The notes: generated by a model from the letters alone, not told the origin. DNA of 64,000 bases from Panicum virgatum (GCF_016808335.1 NC_053138.1:56016951-56080950), one strand, 5' to 3'; counted from the stretch's first letter, positions 46,255 through 58,844 are shown. Numbers and translations are program-made.

Positions 46255-48099
46255 TTCTTCAGATCGACGTGGAGCGCCGCCGCCGCCCTCGGCTCGTCCT
46301 CGCCGCCGCCCCGGCCGCTTCCCCGACCTCGCGTGTCGTCGTCCTTGCGCGCCTGCGCCGCCCCGGCACCTCGTCCCCGGCGGCCTCCCTGACCCGACGC
46401 CTGCCCCCGCCCCCCCCGGCTCCGCGAGGTCGTCCTCGCGCCCCCCCTCCGCGCCGGCACCCCGGCCTCGTCGCCACCGTGCCCGGCAGCCCAGCTGCCC
46501 CCGTGCCGCCGCGCACCTCGTCGTCGTCCAGGCCCTGCGGCTACGCGCCTCCTCGACCTCGTCCAGTCCGCGCTGCTGCCCCTCCTCGTCCCCGTCGACG
46601 TCCCGGCCAAGGTCCCCTCCTCATCTGAATAATAGTCCGATCCTAAATTCTGATCCTTTCGATCCCAAAGCACTGAACAATTAACGCTAACACAAGTTAA
46701 ATTTTTGCCCTGGTACTGATCCTTTCTTCTTACCGGGTTTGTGGTTGGGGAGCATAACTATTGTGTCCACTAAATATTTAGGGAAAATAGTCAATTCACA
46801 TATTTATACTTGCATGATCACACGTGTAGTTTTAACTGAAACTTGTGTGAAATTAAATCCATATGTTCAATTTAGCATCTTCTAGCAGAGGTATGCAGAG
46901 CTGTACTTCTCTCTTTCCAATAGTTCAAAGTATCTACCTTACTGCTGTGTACCGGAATGCTGTCTTTGTTATTGAAGTACACTCACTGATTGTGGAAACT
47001 ATGGTGCATATCAGCTCACTCAGACTTCAACCTGGGAATGGTTCGGTCCAAAACCAGTTTGCAAACATATTGTCAACAATTGCTAAATGTATGAGCATAA
47101 GCTGATATTTTCTTAGCACAATGTCATGATGACGCCTACTCATTGATTTGTGTAGAGAAACTTCATTAGCAGCGGTGCTTGCAAGTCATAGCAGTATGGA
47201 AATTTGTTGGTGTGGTGCCCATCAATTGGCACAGGGAGACCACATTACCAATGTTTTAGGCAGCCATGGGCTTTGATTAGAGGTTCTGTGTTTATGTAGT
47301 ACTCTATAGTAGCTCCTTGACAATATCTTGCAAGTGTTGCTGAGAAACTATGGTCAGTGTTTTACTGAAGGACTGAGAAATGTTTTAGATGATTTTTTTT
47401 CTGGTCAGCAAACAATATCTTGCACATAAGCCACACTATAACATTAAAGAATGGTAGTTTAATTGTGCAGGAGGCCTTGTGATATTTTTTTCTCCGAAAT
47501 TACAGACTCTGTCATTTTAGTTTATGGCTTATAGCTATGTGCAAAATAATATTTATCACAGGTATCAAAGAGTACTAGTACTAGTTGAGTCCGACCAATC
47601 GACAAACGTGGCCTGGCTGCTATATATGCTCCACGCTAGCACTGGCTTGCAGGCACTAGTTATTCAAAATCACCTAAACTATTATTAGTTGATTACATGG
47701 TGTGCGACGTCTGTCGAAAAAAACATACCTATTTCTAGTTGTTATTTTAATTTAAACTTGAAATGAAGCTCAGATCTGTTGGTAGCTTTGTACGGTATGG
47801 AATAAGATGCTTTCACATTTGCAAACCTAAAGGACAAAAAAAACAAGAGGAAAAATTCATGACCTGAACCTTGAAAATTAAGATGTGCAAATATACAAAT
47901 ACTGCTTGACTGAATTGAATCTAACTATCTGAGTGTTTTCTCTCTTATCTCTTCTATAATACAACACGACTATTCATTATATTATTTACTTGCTTTATGC
48001 TTAGTTTACTAAAATAGGAATCAAAAGGAAGAAACAGGATAACCTTTGATTCATTATATTATTTACTTGCTGTTTTTTTTATTGTTTCAGTTACTGGAA
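46255..48099. other. GC-rich patch and leader between the two CACTA genes
   Basis: 46,260-46,620 is strongly GC-rich and proline/arginine-like in several frames, unlike the AT-rich element around it. It could be a captured host fragment or the CpG-rich leader of the second gene. 46,620-48,099 is AT-rich with no supported reading frame and may be a long 5' intron ending in TTGTTTCAG at about 48,090. Confidence 0.4.
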
Positions 48100-51000
48100 A
48101 TGGATCCTACGGACAACCAAGACGAGTTAATGCACGACCTCATTCGTGATAGTACTGCGTACGAAGCTCCAGAGTTTGATGAGGACGAGAACGATGGCAG
48201 CCAATTTTTAAACTTGCATTATCATGGCGACGAGGAGCAAGATATTAGTGGGGAGGAAGAAGGAAATGTCGAGGAAGCCGAGGTATAAAAGTTTAGTGAT
48301 TCTTTCAGGCATCAGGATAAATGTTTTGTCAATATATATGTTAGGAGCAAGATATTATTTGTGACACATGCGGCCCAGCTGCGAACTATTTGTGTTATGT
48401 TGCTAGCTTTGTTGATGATTTCAGTCCTTGTGTAAGGAGTCGTGCTCCAGCTAAAAATTCTTATGAATGTTTCAGTCAATAAGTTACCTAATATCATGAT
48501 AATTTTCGATCTGGAACCCTTGCTTGCGGGTTATGAAGGTTACGCATACCTGCCGCGACGTCCACTAGTTGCTAGCAACCCGCTTGATAAATTTGCGATT
48601 CTTTCAGGCATCAGGATCGACGAAGCCTAAACGGAAACGTGGCTCCAAGAGGAAGATGGTAGGATGTACGACCATCACGGAGATCAACGAAGCAACCGGC
48701 GAGCCACTAGCCCCTGGTCAAATTAAGACGACATTTGTAAATCAATTGGGATATCTTGTTAGGGAATCCGTCCCCATAAAGTATAAGCTTTGGAAGAGAA
48801 ATAAAGTCTCTGATCGACCTGAAGATATCGTGCCAGATTCAGAGAAAGATTTATTATGAAAAGAGGTGTCGTTGCACTTCAACTTTCCCCCAGGCAAAGC
48901 TGACAAAATAAAGGGATGGGCATTTAAGAAGATGGCAATTCAGTTCGCCTCGTTCAAGAAAAAATTGGTGGCAAACTTTGTCAACAAGGGCCTCACACCA
49001 GATTTTGATAAAGTCTGGAAGAAGCAACGAGAGTGGTGGAATGAATTCGTGAATTACAAGCACAGTGCTGACAGCATGGCAGCCTCGATTCAAGGCAAAA
49101 TGAATGCTAGCAAAAAGAAAAACTTCCATAGACTTGGGCCCGGAGGTTATAAGGTTGCCATTCCGAAATGGGAAAAGATGGAAAATGATTTAATTGTAAA
49201 AGGAATCGTACCGCAAACCTTGAGTTGGCCCAAACGAGCAAGGTATTACTTCTATGCTCATGGAGGCACACTAGACCCCGACACTGGAATGTTTGTGACT
49301 AGCGACGTACTAAGAGAGGCTGCCCAAAGACTCGAGGACGCAATGAGGCGTACCGAAGAAGGAACCTTCCAGCCCAACAGAGAGAATGACGAGCTGACTT
49401 ACGCTCTTGGGAATGCGGAACACACTGGACGGACCCGAGGCGTGGGCGTAGTTTCATGGAAATATGGCTTTTCCGGAGATCTCGAAACCTACCGAAGCCG
49501 ATGCAGAAGCAAGGCAGTAGTGGCTGAGAAGATCCATAGCCTAGAAAACCGGATAATGTCACTTGAGGCAGCAGTTGGGCAACGCTCGGACCAACCAGCT
49601 GCCAATGTGGAGATCAGCCCCCCTTCTCAGCGTCGTAGCAGTGTTGCTTCCACGGAGCACCCTAATTTGGGTGCCGACAGGCCGAGGGACCCCATTGACA
49701 ACATCACCGTTAGGACCCAATGTGAGCTTCTGGTTCTTTATGGGAAAAAGCTCAAAGTTTGTGCTGAGGGTTATGCGGAAGTCCAAGAAGAGGGCGGGAC
49801 AATACATTGCCAGCCGATTCCTGAAGGATTCGCCAGAGTCTTTGTTGACCGAATTACTGAAGAACGCTGGGAAGACATGGACCTCCCGATCCCTATAAGT
49901 TCTGAAGAAACAGAACTACAACATGCCATACACACATGGATCGCGTGGCCAAAGTGCGATATAAGATTGGTGCAAGCAGACACAGATTCCGCTCGGTGCT
50001 CAAGGCAAAGATCACCAACGCCAGCTGACAGGAATCCTAGTGTTGGCCCACCTTCTCCACCGCCTGCACGGGACCCCAGCATGGATCCGCCATCACCAGC
50101 CGCACAAAGCGAGCCAATTCCGGCATCATCACCAGCCGCACAACAGAATCAGAGTCAGCGACAGAAGGCTTACACGGTACCTTCGGTCCAGCCATCTCAA
50201 AAGCAGCAAAGAAAGAAGAAAAAGAAGGCTCCAGAAGAGGAAGAGGCAGAAGAATCGTTTCAAACCTTCTTGTTGAAGCGCAAACTACTGAGGGAGGCTG
50301 CGAACAAGAAGCCAGAAATAGATCCGGTTGCAAAGGCACACTTTGTTAAACACTTCATTAAAGATCCCACCAAGGAGAAAGAAAGAGAGTCGGATTATGA
50401 TCGGCAGATCAGAAAGTGCTACAGCAACCCCAAGAATCGGCTGATTAATGCAAAGACCGTTCCCCAGCTCGGAGAGCAGTCCAAACAATCGATCCCTCCG
50501 TTGATAGTGCCACATGAAGACTGTCCCGATGAATCAAGAGATCCGTTGACCATGGCTGGGATGATATTGCAAACTGATCTAACAAGGGCTCAATTGCTTG
50601 GGGAGGCCCTACAGAATGCCCGCGGCAGGAAAAAGTTTGTACTTGGTGAACCTTTGATATGGCCAGAGTTGCTACCATTCCTACCAACGAGAATGGCCGA
50701 GTTACACAAATGGTATGCCGTGCAATCTAAAGCTAGTAAATTAGAGATGTTCCCGGCTCGGATTAAAGATGAGCATTTCTGGCGGGGGGCAGATGATGTA
50801 TATATCGAGTTTGCATCACTCTACGATTTATACCATCAAGATGCCCTTCACAAGTCCCTCGTCAGTGTATGGTGCATGTAAGTATTGTCTCTCGTTTCAT
50901 TATTTTAGCCTTGTGTGTTGACTGATCCCCGTTTTTCTTGTGTCCCGTAGGTCAAAAATTCAAATTTGCCGAAAGAAGAACTTCCATAACGTCGGGTTCT

Positions 51001-51870
51001 TCGACCCCGATATTATACACGAGAAATCGCTAGCGCTAAATCCTGGAGACATAGTCAATGTTATATACAGGGGGTTGCGTAAGAATAGCATGTGTCCCTT
51101 CATTCTCTTGCCATACAACCATCAGTGAGTCGTTCTTTGTTAGCCTTTTTTTTCAATCCCTTCGTATTAATAATACTGTTTAATAACTATTATAATCAAC
51201 ATTAATTGGTTATGCGTATGTATATGCACAGCTTTCATTGGATATTGCTTTGTATTCGGATTGAGGAGCACAAGGTCTTGGTGTATGACTCGTTAAGGCA
51301 AGATAAATCAAAGTACCAAGATATCATCGAGGTGGTAAATACTGCATGGAGTCGTTACCTCCACAAACACATAGGCTTGCCCATAGGTGAAATCGAACCT
51401 CTTCATTGGGTGACTGATTTTCCGGTATGAATATACTCTCGCTACTAATGTCATTCGCAATAAACATCGGAGAAATTCTATATCGTAACTCACATTTGTC
51501 CATAGTGTTGGAGACAGGGCCAAGGAAACAACTTATGTGGATACTACGTATGCGAGTGGATCAACTCTTTTGCAAGTGAAAAAGGGCAAATGACAGTGGA
51601 GGCATTCAATGTACGTGAGCACAATCACATCTGCTCATTATTTTAATTCATTATTTTTTATTCTCATGTTTTTATCGAAAAATGTGACAGCGTTGGCGGA
51701 TGAAAGAAGAACTCATTGAAATCGCTCGGATCAGGGCAATTCAAGAAGCTATATGTGGATTTCTACTCGATGAAGTCATAAATCCTAAGGGCGAATTTCA
51801 TGGCGATCTCCGTCTAAGCGTCGCCCAAGAAGATCCGACGACGAGGAAGCTGATACGTTATTATAGTTGA
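48100..51870 (+). pseudogene. CACTA second gene: plant-transposase domain fused to Ulp1-like protease, with a premature stop
   Basis: Exons inferred: 48,100-48,282; 48,608-50,877; 50,951-51,124; 51,232-51,424; 51,506-51,610; 51,691-51,870. The acidic first exon is typical of grass CACTA second ORFs. The next exon contains the Ptta/En-Spm plant transposase region (PF03004-like: VSLHFNFPPGKADKIKGWA, then RYYFYAHGG), a coiled coil (EKIHSLENRIMSLEAAVGQ) and a Pro-rich linker. The last exons give a C48-type protease with His in FHWILLCIR, Asp in VYDSLR and Gln/Cys in GQGNNLCGYYVCEW. Ulp1-family enzymes cleave SUMO; their role in transposons is unknown. A TGA at 48,857-48,859 interrupts the frame where relatives have Trp. 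Confidence 0.85.
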
Positions 51871-52079
51871 TGTGCGCAATAATTTGTAATATCTCATGTA
51901 CTTTTGAACTCCTAAGTGTTCCATACATGACAAATATATATATAATATTAGTGTAATATGTTGTTCTAATAATACTGTGCAATGCAAATAGTACGACTAT
52001 GTAGTCACATACGGTAGAAATACGCATAGCCATACGTATAAAAACGAAAAGAAAAGAAACATAAAGAAGAAAAAACATT

Positions 52080-52295
52080 TAGTGCCGGCTAGTTATACCA
52101 GCCGGCACTAACCTTGCTGTCAGGACTCAGGTGGGTTCGGGCACGTTAGTGCCGGCTAGTATTACGGACCGGCACTAACATACGCACGTTAGTGCCGGTC
52201 AGAGTAGCTGGCACTAACGTCTGTCACGTTAGTGCCGGCCATTTAGTGCCGGCCACAGGGACCGGCACTAACACGTCCTGTGACCGGCACTAATA
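52080..52295. repeat. Right subterminal repeat array of the CACTA element
   Basis: Copies of AGTGCCGGCT and its complement in both orientations, matching the left and internal arrays and ending about 20 bp from the terminal repeat. Confidence 0.8.
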
Positions 52296-52530
52296 AGCCG
52301 TTCTCCAACAGTGTAGGGAATGTTTGGATTCTAAGGTTAGTATCCAAAAGTGCTAAATTTTAATATAAACTTACTCAAACACAAATGATAATAAATGAGC
52401 TAAATTTTAATTAAAATTTAAAAGTTTTAATAAAATATAAGTGCTAATAGATATTAGATTTGGCATTCAACTAACTTTAGCTTATCAAACGGACTGGCAC
52501 GTATTCAATACGACGATCGTTTATGCTATG

Positions 52531-52876
52531 AGGTGTTTGGATCTAAGGTCTAAGTTTAGCCCTGTCACATCCGATGTTCGGTTGTTAATTAGGAGGGTTA
52601 AATATGAGCTAATTATAAAACTTATTGCATAAGGCTAGGGCTGATTCGTGAGACGAATCTATTCAATCTACTTAATCCATTATTAGCATATTTTTACTGT
52701 AGCACCATATTACCAAATTATAGACTAGGTTTAATACATTCATCTCGCGAATTAGCCTAGATGTTATAAAATTAATTTTATTACTAATCTACGTTTAATA
52801 CTTCTAATAACTATAACTATAGTACCCAAAATTCGATGTAACATGGCTGAAGTTTATCCCCGCTCGAACCAAACGC
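52531..52876. mobile_element. MITE in the gene A upstream region (right copy)
   Basis: Counterpart of 15,155-15,500 in reverse orientation. Here it lies between the CACTA element's right end (52,313) and the gene A promoter. Confidence 0.55.
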
Positions 52877-53074
52877 AATCTTGAGATCTAGGTGACAAGA
52901 AAGAAGGAAGCAGATCGAAGAGCATCCAACAACGCGGCGCTCCCGCGTTCGCGTCATGTTTTTCTCGGAAACCTCCGGCCACTCCGATCCCTCCAGTGTC
53001 TCCGCCGGCCTACTGGAGCGGGGCCGGCGAGGTGTGGAAGAGTGCGTGACTTTTCCAACCGCCCCCGTCGATCG

Positions 53075-53084
53075 ATTTAAATAC
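53075..53084 (+). promoter_or_regulatory. TATA-like element of gene A, right copy
   Basis: ATTTAAATAC lies 157 bp before the ATG, between two copies of AACCGCCCCCGTCG (53,057-53,070 and 53,113-53,126). The arrangement is the same in the left arm. In this copy the CACTA right terminus is only about 760 bp further upstream. Confidence 0.5.
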
Positions 53085-53240
53085 GCCGGCCTCGTGCTCT
53101 CTCGACCTACTCAACCGCCCCCGTCGGTCAGTAATCGCGAGCAACGACGACCAAGCGTCCAGAGCCGACCGCCAGTGGGCTGCCTAGCTAGCTGGTGTCG
53201 GTCGAGATCGACGCGACCTGCAGCTTGAGATCGCCAGGCC

Positions 53241-56200
53241 ATGCCGCCGCCGAAGAAGCGGGACCTGGAGGAGGGCGGCTCCAGCGGCGGCGCGCCGTCG
53301 TCGCAGGCGCCGGCGCTGAAGAAGCGCTGCCGGTCCTTCGACCTGTGAGCGTCTCGCTTGCTAGCTAGCTAGCTCCGCCGCCCTTTCGTCCCCCCACGAT
53401 CTTCAATTCTTCAGTGACCTGAAAAATCGAATTGGGAACCTGCTGCAGGGAGATCAGGGGCTGCAGGCACCTGCAGGAGCTCACCGCCGCCGTCAAGCTC
53501 AGCGTCGAGGCCGCGCTCGAGGCCGCCGTCGCCGGGGTACGTACGTGACAGCCACCGCGCCCCATTAAACACAGACTACCTGCTGGACCACTTGGAAGTA
53601 TGCAGCTTAGCTTAATTGGGATTTATTTAATTTGAACTACTCTGAAACCCCCCAGACAAGAATTATTGGAATACAGGTAGTAGGATTCTCCACTTGATTT
53701 GGGGATCCTTTTGGTCATTTGATTTGACATGTCCAGTGACCTTTTTTCCTAAAAAAAAAAGAAGTCCAGTGACTAATCAAAAGGAATATGAGCCTCTATC
53801 GAATCTTGTGACAATCCTATCGTGCTACTCTCTCGACCTTTGTCTGACGTGGCTGTTAGAATTAATTAGGAATAATTATTAGTGATCAATTAGGATTAAT
53901 TGCGTCATTAGTAACTGCTAATGACAGTTGTATGTAGGCATAGGGAATAGACACCTTTTGGTGTCAACCGACACCTTTCGGCCTTTGGCCCTTTCGCAGA
54001 CATCGGGCAGCTGCCTGATTCCATTGTAGATAAATCAGATTCTTATTCATCAATACAGAGAGTAATCACACTTTTACACAACAGTGTCAAACCTTTATTT
54101 GGTAGGGTTGCATGTTATCATGTTAGCTTTCACTTTCGTAGCCTAGCTTGACCAAAGCATTGCAATAATCAACGGCTGTTCGCATCTTCGGACTTGATCT
54201 GATAGTCCGATGACTTGTACTTTTAGGAACAGTTCCCAATATGTCACTAAAAAAATTCTTGTCCCTTTGTATGCCACTGGGCCCACATGTCATCAGTACA
54301 GTCAAGCCCATGTGTCATACACTTGTATATAATGACTAATGACCATAAATAAGTTCTTGCAGTTTCTGTTGAGCATTTTTTTTTTGTTTTTTCGGCATTT
54401 AGTAAAGTTACACTTTTATTTTTGACAGATACCAGAGGAAGTTGCCAAAGCATTTACAAGCTTCTTAAACCGTGCTCCTAGGTAGCATTTGCACTTCACA
54501 TCACCCCAGTATTACTTTTCAGATATCTTTTTATACATCTTCACTTCTCAAGCTGCAAATATTCCTGTATATATATATGGTGTGAGCTGTGGTTGCATTC
54601 GCCACTTCACCTTACCACGGCTTTTCTTCCACAGTTTGTGCAGAACACTGGTTGATCAGAATCAGCCTCCAAGATACAAGCTCACCTTCACCAATGGCTT
54701 GGGCAGTGAAGTTTTCACAAAGAAGGTCATCTGTGACACAAATGGGGAGCCCCTCAAGATATGTGTAACAGCGAATGGCCAGGATGAAACCGACCCTCGT
54801 GTTCTTTCTGCTAAAATCAGAGTCGTTGTTCTTGATGGCGACTTTAATAGGCACAATCAGGAATGCTGGACTTGGGAGGAGTTCAACAACTCCACAGTAC
54901 GCCCACGAGACAAGGTTGGGGCAGTCTTGACAGGAGATCTTGAGCTGAGTCTGACAAATGGTGAGGCTTATCTCAACAGCGCAACTTTTATTGATAATTC
55001 CAAGTTTGTGAGGAGTGGCAAGTTCAGGCTTGGGGTTATGGTTATTGATAATCTCGGTGAACGAGTCCAAGAAGGCGTCACTGAACCTTTCACTGTCAAG
55101 GAACGGCGTGGTGAAGGTAATCCTGAATCTGAATAATGTTGAACTTATGTTACCTTCAGAATTGAAAATTTAGTCGATCCAGTCTCATATGTTTATAGGA
55201 TACAGAAAGCATGATATACCATCGTTGAGTGATGATGTGTGGCGCCTGAAGAAGATCTCAAAGGATGGTGCTTTCTATGATGCGTTGAGAGGTTCTGGCA
55301 TTTTATTTGTCAAGGACTTCTTGAGGTTGTATTATAAGGATGAGCAAGCTCTGCGCAATGTAAGACAAGAATTCTTTTGTGTACCTTCTCATTAGAACTT
55401 CATATTGCTTAATATAACTGGCTTCTGTTATATTTAGATTCTCATCAAGGCCACCGAATTAGCTTGGACGACTATTGTCGAGCATGCTAAGAAATGTGAT
55501 CCTGGACGGGAGCTATATTCTTTTCTTGTCGAAGGCAATAGCGTTCTGCTTTTCTTCAACTCTGCCTATCAGATTGTTGGAGCGAAATTTGGTGACAACT
55601 ACTTGCCCTTCAATGATCTTGAAAAGGCTGCAAAGGTATAACTCTGATACTAATAGTGAGACTTTACTTCAAGTTTCTGAAGTGTAGGCCGTGCATTCTC
55701 AATCCTTTTTGGCACAACAGTGCACTGCATATGACAGATATATATACATCAGACTTCAGGAGAAATAAGGTTCAGTTTGGACACTGTGGTGTATATTTGT
55801 TCTTCTTAACAAGAAAGCACAAATTAGCTTAAAGTCCTATATCTCGACAATAAATCAAATAACATACAGATTAGGTGTTGGGAATCCAAGACATAACTCA
55901 TTTATCTCAATGTATTGCACAGTATGCTCATATATATTAGGGGCAAGTCACATTCCGGTCTTAGAGTTGCTGGAATTCTGAATTGCAAAGGATAAAAATT
56001 CATGTCCAAGACCAAACAAAGTATTTTTAATTTCTTATCTGGTCGAAATTTCTCAGGAACTGGTCATACAATGGAGCAAAGTTGCATACGAAAATATACC
56101 CTACAAGGAACCAGATTATGAACTGGATGATGATGATGGCAAACCAAGACCAATCAACGAGGGAATGAGTATGCTGGAGCATAAATTTACTGACTGTATG

Positions 56201-57360
56201 CAAGGTGACATTGGCGAAGATAGTATTGCCCTGCATATTGAATAATCTTTTCGACAATGGTTTATTTATTTTTGTAATAAATGGTTGCCTGACAATAAAT
56301 TTTATTTTTTACAGACAGAAATGTTTGTGAAGCTGATAATCAGCAAGGGACTTCCTGTAGTCATTCCAAGCAGTGCACGTTTAAAAGACTGGGATCCATT
56401 CGACTTACGCAAAATGATGAAGTAAGTAATGCATGTTTAGCTCATAAAAAAAAAGAAAAAAATTGCTTCAAAAAAAGAAAAAAAATGCAGCTACCTTTCT
56501 TATCCTTTAGAGCAAATTTGATCTGTTTCACGATATTAATAAAAGACCAGAAAATATGTGTAATGGTTCAGCACAATTTCTCCATATTGTTACTATTTCC
56601 TAGACAATAGAAGTTTCTTAAACTCATTTGGCATTGATTTATTCTATTATCCCAAGCACAGATGAAATGTTCTTCTCAGGAAATGTTTTTTAATACTTTC
56701 ACACACAAGAAAAAAAAAGAGAGCTGCACATAGTATCAGATCCTAAAGCAGTTGCCGTGATTAATGTCTAAGCAGCTGCGCACTGATTCCAGGATCCTTA
56801 AAATGACTGCAGTTCTCTCTTTTTAAGATAACATAAACGCATTTCCCCTGTTCTTTTCTTCTGTGAACAGTACTGTGCAAAGCAGATCATTAACTGAATC
56901 GTACTCTCACAGGATGAATCATTTGACATCAGTGTCTACATGGACTCTATCTCTGAACATTGTGCAACCACATCTGCAAATGACATCACAGGTCTAGTCA
57001 CGCTTCGTTGCCCAGCTGCCGAGGCAAATGAAGCTACAGGATCTGTGGTTTTGACACAGGCATCCCTTACAGTGGATGATGAGGTTTACAACATACCTCT
57101 GGTAGAGAATGGTAATCACAATTTCATTTCTATGCACTGGAAACTGCAAGTTTCAGGACTCACTGATCCGATATGCTTTTGCAGATGCTGCAGTCACTCA
57201 GCTGTGTGAAGAGCAGCAACCTGCAGAGGGAGCTCAGTTTGCCGCCTCTCTTTGCGCCGTCAGAGCTCTGGCAGACTATCCTATGTACTCAAGGCATGGC
57301 AGCTTCAAAGAGCCCGGTTGCCATGACGCGGTGGAGCTGGGAGCAGAACCGGCTGTGTGA
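53241..57360 (+). CDS. CBP60: CBP60 calmodulin-binding protein, gene A, right copy (10 coding exons)
   Basis: Exons with matching GT-AG borders and phases: 53,241-53,344; 53,449-53,536; 54,429-54,481; 54,635-55,116; 55,199-55,359; 55,438-55,635; 56,057-56,204; 56,315-56,421; 56,913-57,111; 57,185-57,360. They sum to 1,716 bp, 571 residues, normal for the family. A basic N-terminus (PPPKKR, LKKRCR) suggests nuclear import. Residues 91-240 are the CBP60 N-terminal domain (SEVFTKKVICD, VVVLDGDFN, FIDNSKFVRSGKFRLGVMV, EPFTVKERRGE). Residues about 245-305 are the central domain and 305-380 the C-terminal domain. After that come an acidic Asp run and a divergent tail without a known domain. CBP60 proteins bind calmodulin in a calcium-dependent way; CBP60g and SARD1 activate salicylic-acid synthesis genes. 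Which subclade this is cannot be decided here. Its first-exon style and domain order match gene B, so A and B are diverged tandem paralogues. Confidence 0.92.
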
Positions 57361-57399
57361 AGAATGGCTAAGTGAAAATAAGAAAATTAATGAATAAAA

Positions 57400-58844
57400 C
57401 ATCAATGGGTCGAATTGTCGAAAAATCGTCCGAAGATGCTCTATGTGGAATGGCAAGGACAGGTTTAAATGACAACATTGGCCATCGAGTAAATGTTGTT
57501 TAGATATGTATAGTGAAGATATTCTTTCATTCAACTTTCAGCTTTGTTCTTGGTGATCGTTTGAAGCTTTGTTTGATTTGAAATGTTGTCCATGAGTTCA
57601 TGTCTAGCTACTTAGTGTGCCGCAAAAAAATATTTCTAGACGTGGTGAACATGTTTGTGGAAAAGGAAATATAGCATATAATTCTGGGAACTACCTACAG
57701 TAATATTCTGGGAACAAATAAAGAGGAAAGATGTTGGCGATTTTTTTTTATCGTCATATTCATTCAAGTCCTAGGATTATGTTAACTGATCCAAGAGGAA
57801 CTAAGGTAGCAATCCAGCAAAAAAAAAGTGCAACACGGCACCAAATCTCTCGAGTGGCCTGAAGCATGATACCTGCACTTGGACATTGAACCTGTTACGT
57901 CAGAAGAACAGAGCGCGTGGCACAGCAGTAGCCCTCAGCAAGCTTAGCCGCTCTCCTGCTTATCCTACGTTTTCCCCCTGAATTAGCCTCTATATATATG
58001 GTTTCATTGCACAATTACCTACAACAAAAATTAAATAACCGAGCCGGATGAGTGTTACGGGGATGAAACCCCTCTCACATTCTATGAAACTCTTCCTTCT
58101 CATTTCTTATAAATATACTACCACATTAATAAAATTAAATACCCATAAAACTTTAATGAAACTCCACTGAGATCGGTCAATAGGCAAATCTCCTGACTCT
58201 TCTTTTACATAATATTTTAAAGAAAAAAAAAGCACGACCCCGCTGCAGACTTGCCAAGGATCCACGGTAGTCATCCATGGGCGCGTAGGGACTCCCAGCA
58301 GGCCAGCACTCCAACGCGTGAAGAAGAGACGAGGATACGCCATGGAACGAAGGAAACGAGAGCAAAAAGCATCAGACAATGCGTAGGGAAAATAGCAGGA
58401 AACACCAACGGCGCCTCTAGTGTTTCCGTCTGTAGGAAAAAAAAAACTTTGTGATCGATTAGCTACTCTTGTGATCTTGTCTAGTGCGGCGTGGGTCCTT
58501 GCCCTTGCGGATGCAAGAACAAGCAGCAGCAAAAGCCGGAGATCTCTGGCAACCGGGGAGGACGGCGACTCCACATGCGACGCGGTGGAGGAGAAATTCA
58601 CTCGCGTCCCTTCTTCACCAACCACACGGGGCCTTACGCGTGAGCACCATCGACGGCTCACCACCAACATTGCAAAAAATTTAAAAAATCATAATCACTA
58701 ATCACTTTTAATTTCACCACATTTCCTTAACTATCATACATATTCGATGAAGTGCCGCACCTCTCTCTATTTTTCTCTAGCTTTGACCCTATGAACCGGT
58801 GATGATGAAAAGATTACTGTCGGTAGTGAAAATTTTTCCACTAG
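57400..58844. other. 3' flank of gene A (right copy)
   Basis: Non-coding in my reading. The open frames near 58,100-58,700 are not conserved in frame with the left arm. Confidence 0.6.

Larger units (their letters stand above)
41668..52313 (+). mobile_element. CACTA (En/Spm-type) transposon, 10,646 bp
   Basis: Both ends carry the 13-bp terminal repeat CACTGTTGGAGAA, and the element is flanked by TAG on each side (41,665-41,667 and 52,314-52,316). The mirrored left arm shows the uninterrupted site. Arrays of TTAGTGCCGGCT / AGCCGGCACTAA in both orientations lie inside each end. The interior encodes a TNP2-like transposase (42,681-45,477) and a second gene with a plant-transposase domain plus Ulp1-like protease (48,100-51,870). 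Both are disabled, so the element is probably non-autonomous now. It sits about 0.93 kb upstream of the right gene A start codon. Confidence 0.96.

Noticed and set aside
46251..46673. 140-codon Gly/Arg-rich frame on the minus strand inside the CACTA
   Set aside because: A composition artefact of the GC-rich patch. The opposite strand is equally open, and there is no domain.
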